DNA of 7,850 bases from positions 1-7,850 of the forward strand of contig CALKXN010000354.1 in assembly GCA_938003555.1 (NCBI GenBank), written 5' to 3'. The notes under the pieces are model-generated. The model worked only from the letters and a program-made list of their open reading frames with translations. It was not told the origin of the DNA and searched no databases. Position numbers and translations under genes: made by a program. This DNA is from an uncultured Robiginitomaculum sp. Lineage in GTDB: Bacteria; Pseudomonadota; Alphaproteobacteria; Caulobacterales; Maricaulaceae. Shown piece by piece: positions 5,379 through 7,850 of this stretch (positions are counted from its first letter, which is position 1; every line of letters starts with the position of its first letter).

Positions 5379-6559
5379 AGCGCGTCAGCGCAGGCCGCCG
5401 CGCTGGCCCAGGCCCATTGGAAATTATGGCCGCCCAAATGGCCTGTGACGTCCACCACTTCGCCGATGAAATATAACCCGTCAATATTTTTGGCCATCAT
5501 GGTTTTTGAATTAAGCGCGTGGGTATCAACCCCGCCTAGCGTGACTTCGGCCTTACGATAGCCTTCGGTTCCGGCAGGGCGAAGCGTCCAGTTTGAAATC
5601 GTCTCGGCAAGGTTGATGAGCGTATCATCTTTCATATCCGCCAGTCGTTTTGCGCCTAAATCTGCCGTGAAATATTCAGCGAGGCGTTTGGGCATAGAAT
5701 CAGCCAAGAGGCTTGTGATGTTTGATTTCGGGTGGTTGCGCTTTGCCGTAAGCAAGAGCGTCTGCGCCGCGCCTGGGTCAAGCAGTGCAATATGCATCGC
5801 CTCACCGGGGGCAAGGTAGCTGCTGATTTGCAGTATGGCGGGACCGCTCATGCCGCGATGGGTAAGCAGTATCGCTTCATTAAATACGGCGCTCTGACAG
5901 GAGACGCGCGCAGGGGCGGCGGTTCCGGCGAGGGCTTTTAATTTGTCGTCTTGCTCTCCGGTGAAAACAAGCGGGACAAGGCCGGGGCGCGTTTCGGTCA
6001 GCGGGACGCCAAATTGCTTTGCGATTTTATAGCCAAATCCACTCGCGCCCATTTTCGGGATCGACAACCCGCCCGTGGCGATAACGAGATGTTCAGACGT
6101 AAAAGTTTGACCCAGAGTTTCGACATTATACTGACCATCATGACTCACGGATTTAATCTCTGTGGAGAGGCGAAGATCAACCCCGCCCTTTTTGCATTCT
6201 GTAAGCAACATATCGATGATTTGCTGGCTGGACTCGTCACAAAAGAGCTGACCGAGTTGCATCCCCGTTTGGTGTTTTTCATGCCACGCTATGCCGTAAC
6301 GCTCGACCAGCGCGATAAAGTCATAGGGGGTAAATCTTGACAGGGCGCTTTTGGGGAAATGGGGATTGGCGGAAATAAAATTATCCGGCCCGCTATGCAT
6401 ATTGGTGAAATTACATCGCCCGCCGCCGCTAATGCGGATTTTCTCGCCGGGCTTTTTGGCGTGATCCAGCAGGAGCACGCGCTTGCCCCGCGCCCCCGCG
6501 CGCCCCGCGCAAAAAAGCCCCGCCGCGCCTGCGCCAATAATGATGACATCGTAATTCAT
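5375..6559 (-). CDS. HI0933/YhiN-family NAD(P)/FAD-dependent flavoprotein
   Basis: This 394-residue protein is full length for the family. It opens with an FAD-binding Rossmann motif, GAGAAG (9-14), followed by the family hallmark GEKIRISGGGRCNFTN (38-53). The middle motif is ATGGLSIPKMGASGFG (161-176). The C-terminal FAD motif is GEVVDVTGHLGGHNFQWAWA (366-385). No membrane segment is evident, so it should be cytoplasmic. The family was long annotated only as a putative oxidoreductase or aminoacetone oxidase. From memory, the E. coli member YhiN has been reported as the dihydrouridine synthase acting on 23S rRNA (RdsA). Whether this homologue shares that activity is inference. It is transcribed alone and against the T2SS/transporter direction. 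The ATG lacks a Shine-Dalgarno and has a -10-like TATAAG 8 nt upstream, so the mRNA may be leaderless. Confidence 0.92.
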   Translation of the reverse strand: MNYDVIIIGAGAAGLFCAGRAGARGKRVLLLDHAKKPGEKIRISGGGRCNFTNMHSGPDNFISANPHFPKSALSRFTPYDFIALVERYGIAWHEKHQTGMQLGQLFCDESSQQIIDMLLTECKKGGVDLRLSTEIKSVSHDGQYNVETLGQTFTSEHLVIATGGLSIPKMGASGFGYKIAKQFGVPLTETRPGLVPLVFTGEQDDKLKALAGTAAPARVSCQSAVFNEAILLTHRGMSGPAILQISSYLAPGEAMHIALLDPGAAQTLLLTAKRNHPKSNITSLLADSMPKRLAEYFTADLGAKRLADMKDDTLINLAETISNWTLRPAGTEGYRKAEVTLGGVDTHALNSKTMMAKNIDGLYFIGEVVDVTGHLGGHNFQWAWASAAACADAL

Positions 6560-6662
6560 AGGGCGGGCTTATACGGTTTGACCGCGCGGCGGAAGCGGTT
6601 TCAGGCTGGGGCGTTTGCTTTAGGGATTGGCGAGCCGCGTAAATTTATGACATAGGCAAGTT
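6560..6662. other. Divergent intergenic region, flavoprotein and acyltransferase genes
   Basis: These 103 bases separate two divergent genes. Besides the minus-strand TATAAG, an AT-richer segment around 6640-6654 is the likely area of the plus-strand promoter, but no -35/-10 pair stands out. AGG at 6654-6656, 6 nt before the acyltransferase ATG, can serve as its ribosome-binding site. No terminator or long repeat was seen. Confidence 0.4.
6568..6573 (-). promoter_or_regulatory. Candidate -10 element of the HI0933-family gene
   Basis: On the minus strand TATAAG ends 8 nt before the ATG at 6559. A start site 6-8 nt downstream would fall on or within two bases of the initiation codon, which would give a leaderless or nearly leaderless mRNA. 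The -35 side (GCTTCC or CTTCCG at 16-17 nt spacing) is poor, so the call is tentative. Confidence 0.35.
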
Positions 6663-7850
6663 ATGACACCACCGGCCCAATCCATACTTCGCTACCGCCC
6701 CGAGCTGGACGGCCTTCGGGCCGTTGCTGTGCTGGGCGTTTTTGCGTTTCACCTCTTGCCGAAATCTATTCCTGGCGGTTATCTGGGCGTGGATGTTTTC
6801 TTTGTCTTGAGCGGGTTTTTGATCACGGCTTTGATTATGAAATCAGCCGCCGATAAATCTTTTTCATTTTTTGATTTTTATATTCGCCGCGCGCGGCGCT
6901 TGCTGCCTGCGCTGATTGTGGCCGTTATATTCACGCTCCTTGTCGCGGGTATTATATTTAGTCCGGAGCATTATAAGGCGGCAGGGCAGTCCGGAATTTA
7001 CGCCTCGCTCGGCGTGGCCAATATTCATTTCTGGCTTAGCACCGGATATTTTGACCTTGCGACTTCGGTTAAGCCCTTCATCCATTATTGGTCGCTGGGC
7101 GTTGAAGAACAGTTTTATTTGATTTGGCCTGCGCTCTTAGTTTTTGGCGCGGCGATATTTGGGCGGGCCGGAAAATTAGGCCTATTGGTTATTTTATCCC
7201 TCATCAGCTTCGGCGCGATGGTGTGGGTGCAAATCAATCACTATGACGCCGCGTTCTATTTGATGCCGTTTCGCATATGGGAATTTGGGGCAGGGGCCTG
7301 CCTTGTCTTTATAGGCTCAAAACGGAGTGATGACGGCGCGGCGGCGAAGAGCCTGCTTGGCGCAGTTTTAACCCTAGCGGGATTGGCGCTCATTCTGGCT
7401 AGCTTTTGGTGGGGCGTGAAGATTGATAATTTAGCCGCGCTTTTACTTGTCCCCGTGGCCGGAGCCGGGATGATTATTGCGGGCGGGCTTAATATTGTGT
7501 CCCGCGCGGTGCTTGCCAATCCTGTCTCGCGCTTTCTGGGTAAAATATCCTATTCGCTTTATCTGTATCATTGGCCCGTCATCATATTTGCACGGTATAT
7601 TTTTGGCGCAGATTTGTCGCCTGTGATCTTGATTGGCGTTATTGTGATTGCAACGGGCCTCGCCTATTTATCCTATCGCTTTATTGAAACGCCTTTTCGC
7701 AAAGGCTGGACAGCTTCGGCGGCTTTGGACCGCATGGCTGTCCCGGCCGCGCTTGCGCCCATCATCCTTGGCATTGTGTTTACAAGCAGTCATATTTGGA
7801 ATCAAAGCGGCTGGGCGTGGCGCTTGTCACCGGAGCTGCGCAAGGTTGTT
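6663..7850 (+). CDS. OafA/YrhL-type membrane O-acyltransferase (acyltransferase 3), 3' end outside window
   Basis: The frame opens at ATG 6663 and stays open to the window edge, giving 396 residues. It begins with the family signature YRPELDGLRAVAVLGV. It also shows the R-x10-H catalytic pair R19 and H30, GGYLGVDVFFVLSGFLIT, the FYIRRARRLLPAL loop, WSLGVEEQFY (143-152) and SYSLYLYHWPV (296-306). About ten membrane helices span the visible part. Such proteins transfer acyl groups, often acetyl, to sugars of O-antigen, exopolysaccharide or other envelope glycans. The substrate here is unknown. The acyltransferase domain normally ends near residue 350, and the last visible segment (NQSGWAWRLSPELRK) resembles the linker to a periplasmic SGNH hydrolase-like domain. 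A full protein of roughly 600-650 residues is therefore expected. An AGG 6 nt upstream supports the start. Confidence 0.93.
   Translation, partial: MTPPAQSILRYRPELDGLRAVAVLGVFAFHLLPKSIPGGYLGVDVFFVLSGFLITALIMKSAADKSFSFFDFYIRRARRLLPALIVAVIFTLLVAGIIFSPEHYKAAGQSGIYASLGVANIHFWLSTGYFDLATSVKPFIHYWSLGVEEQFYLIWPALLVFGAAIFGRAGKLGLLVILSLISFGAMVWVQINHYDAAFYLMPFRIWEFGAGACLVFIGSKRSDDGAAAKSLLGAVLTLAGLALILASFWWGVKIDNLAALLLVPVAGAGMIIAGGLNIVSRAVLANPVSRFLGKISYSLYLYHWPVIIFARYIFGADLSPVILIGVIVIATGLAYLSYRFIETPFRKGWTASAALDRMAVPAALAPIILGIVFTSSHIWNQSGWAWRLSPELRKVV

Noticed and set aside
5951..6340. 129-codon plus-strand open frame opposite the HI0933-family gene
   Set aside because: The minus strand encodes a full-length conserved flavoprotein here. 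The plus frame has no recognisable motif or ribosome-binding site.
1..7850. A novel defence, mobile or CRISPR-type system
   Set aside because: Every gene but one falls into a known housekeeping, secretion or envelope family. No direct-repeat array, integrase, transposase, terminal inverted repeats or composition shift was found.

Overview
The window looks like ordinary chromosome of an alphaproteobacterium. The reasons are the Ala/Arg/Gly-rich proteins with heavy GCG, CGC and GGC codon use, a methylase-less prepilin peptidase next to a type II secretion (T2SS) locus, and an upstream element of gspC that resembles the Caulobacter-type housekeeping promoter. The overall flavour suggests the Caulobacterales/Maricaulales/Hyphomonadaceae side, but that placement is inference. 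No tRNA, rRNA, CRISPR, insertion sequence or phage gene was seen.

Positions 1-3250 (+ strand) hold the 3' end of a T2SS operon: gspK (5' end outside the window), gspL, gspM, gspN and a small predicted outer-membrane lipoprotein. The genes are joined by 4-nt or 1-nt start/stop overlaps or a gap of only 8 nt, so they are almost certainly one transcript with coupled translation. Positions 3247-3729 (- strand) hold a short prepilin peptidase, which would process the pseudopilins (GspG to GspK). It meets the lipoprotein gene tail to tail with a 4-nt overlap. Positions 3805-4617 (+) hold gspC, divergent from the peptidase and separated from the K-L-M-N block. GspC, L and M form the inner-membrane platform, GspK is the tip pseudopilin, GspN is an accessory protein and the peptidase matures the pilus subunits. 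The window therefore holds most of the assembly-platform side of a T2SS. The secretin, ATPase, GspF and the other pseudopilins are not here and would be expected upstream of position 1.

Positions 4626-5378 (+) hold a TauE/SafE-family membrane transporter 8 nt after gspC. Positions 5375-6559 (- strand) hold a HI0933/YhiN-family flavoprotein, again overlapping its convergent neighbour by 4 nt. Positions 6663-7850 (+) hold the N-terminal part of an OafA/YrhL-type membrane O-acyltransferase that runs off the window. Its linker at the window edge suggests a C-terminal SGNH domain follows.

I found no clear new system. The points most worth a second look are the unnamed lipoprotein in the gspN-downstream slot, the displaced gspC with a predicted leaderless promoter, the peptidase lacking its methylase domain, and the two tail-to-tail 4-nt gene overlaps that leave no room for terminators.
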